DNA from: Rossellomorea aquimaris | GTDB lineage: Bacteria; Bacillota; Bacilli; Bacillales; Bacillaceae_B | Reading direction: 5' to 3' | Assembly (NCBI RefSeq): GCF_020171925.1 | Contig: NZ_JAIVAR010000001.1 | Span: 930,001-994,000 of the forward strand | DNA length: 64,000 nucleotides | The notes under the pieces: model-generated | What the model saw: the letters and a program-made list of their open reading frames with translations, nothing else | The model's database searches: none | Told to the model about the DNA's origin: nothing | Made by a program: the position numbers and the translations under genes | In this document: positions 63,952 to 64,000 of the stretch, one piece after another | How positions within the stretch are numbered: position 1 is the stretch's first letter | Layout of the letters: the number at the start of each line of letters is the position of its first letter

Positions 63952-64000
63952 TGAAAAACCAACAACCTAATCAGAAACTTGACTCTGCCATGAAACCCGA
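63952..64000 (+). CDS. Start of an unknown gene, cut by window edge
   Basis: GGGAGGTGACTGAAA precedes the ATG. The visible 16 codons read MKNQQPNQKLDSAMKP. Too short to identify. Confidence 0.6.

Overview
The window looks like chromosomal DNA of a low-GC Gram-positive in the Bacillaceae (Bacillus, Rossellomorea or a close relative). Pointers are strong GGAGG-type ribosome sites, frequent TTG and GTG starts, a tyrosine T-box leader, HelD, a YkvA protein, a Vpr-like subtilase, a Fur box of the Bacillus type and many small lipoproteins. No rRNA, tRNA, integrase, transposase or CRISPR array was seen.

Region 1 (1-26.5 kb) is a stacked defence island, clearly AT-rich in its core. It opens with the end of an AddAB-like operon on the minus strand: a helicase with an N-terminal NERD nuclease domain, an AddB-like partner that keeps the iron-sulfur cysteines but seems to have lost its nuclease core, and a third gene cut by the window edge. 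A HelD-type helicase follows. Then come a LlaJI/McrBC-like restriction operon with its own C5-cytosine methyltransferase (10.8-15 kb, minus) and a divergent five-gene set (15.7-24.5 kb, plus): a second C5 methyltransferase, a MORC-like GHKL ATPase, a Z1-domain NTPase, a PD-(D/E)XK protein and an AIPR protein. The last four overlap each other. This set matches the MORC-type restriction systems predicted from comparative genomics and still poorly understood. A short HNH enzyme of the phosphorothioate-DNA-binding type closes the island. The core is bracketed by two copies of one module (MazG-like pyrophosphohydrolase facing away from an Xre regulator plus a small protein). The left copy is decayed, and a broken restriction-endonuclease-like gene lies beside it.

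Region 2 (26.6-48.8 kb) is ordinary accessory chromosome: a Fur-controlled nitroreductase, a secreted nuclease lipoprotein, many small membrane and lipoproteins, two DinB proteins, a GNAT enzyme, a deaminase, an MFS pump with a leader peptide and attenuator-like terminator, a SAM hydrolase and an ECF sigma/DUF4179 anti-sigma pair. It also holds a decayed MFS transporter and, at 32.3-34.1 kb, a two-gene pair that may be another small defence module.

Region 3 (48.8-64 kb) holds T-box-controlled tyrS, a secreted zinc protease, a very large cell-surface subtilase with dockerin-like repeats, a HAD phosphatase, an MFS transporter and several small unknowns.

The most unexpected structure is outside the genes. 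Six intergenic arrays of a TTATTATCAAAA-like motif repeat every 20-21 bases (two helical turns). They form two families with their own fixed spacing: 21-20-21-20 in four elements, and 21-21-21-31 followed by 20-step units in two. All lie between 37.6 and 57.7 kb and none lies in the defence island.
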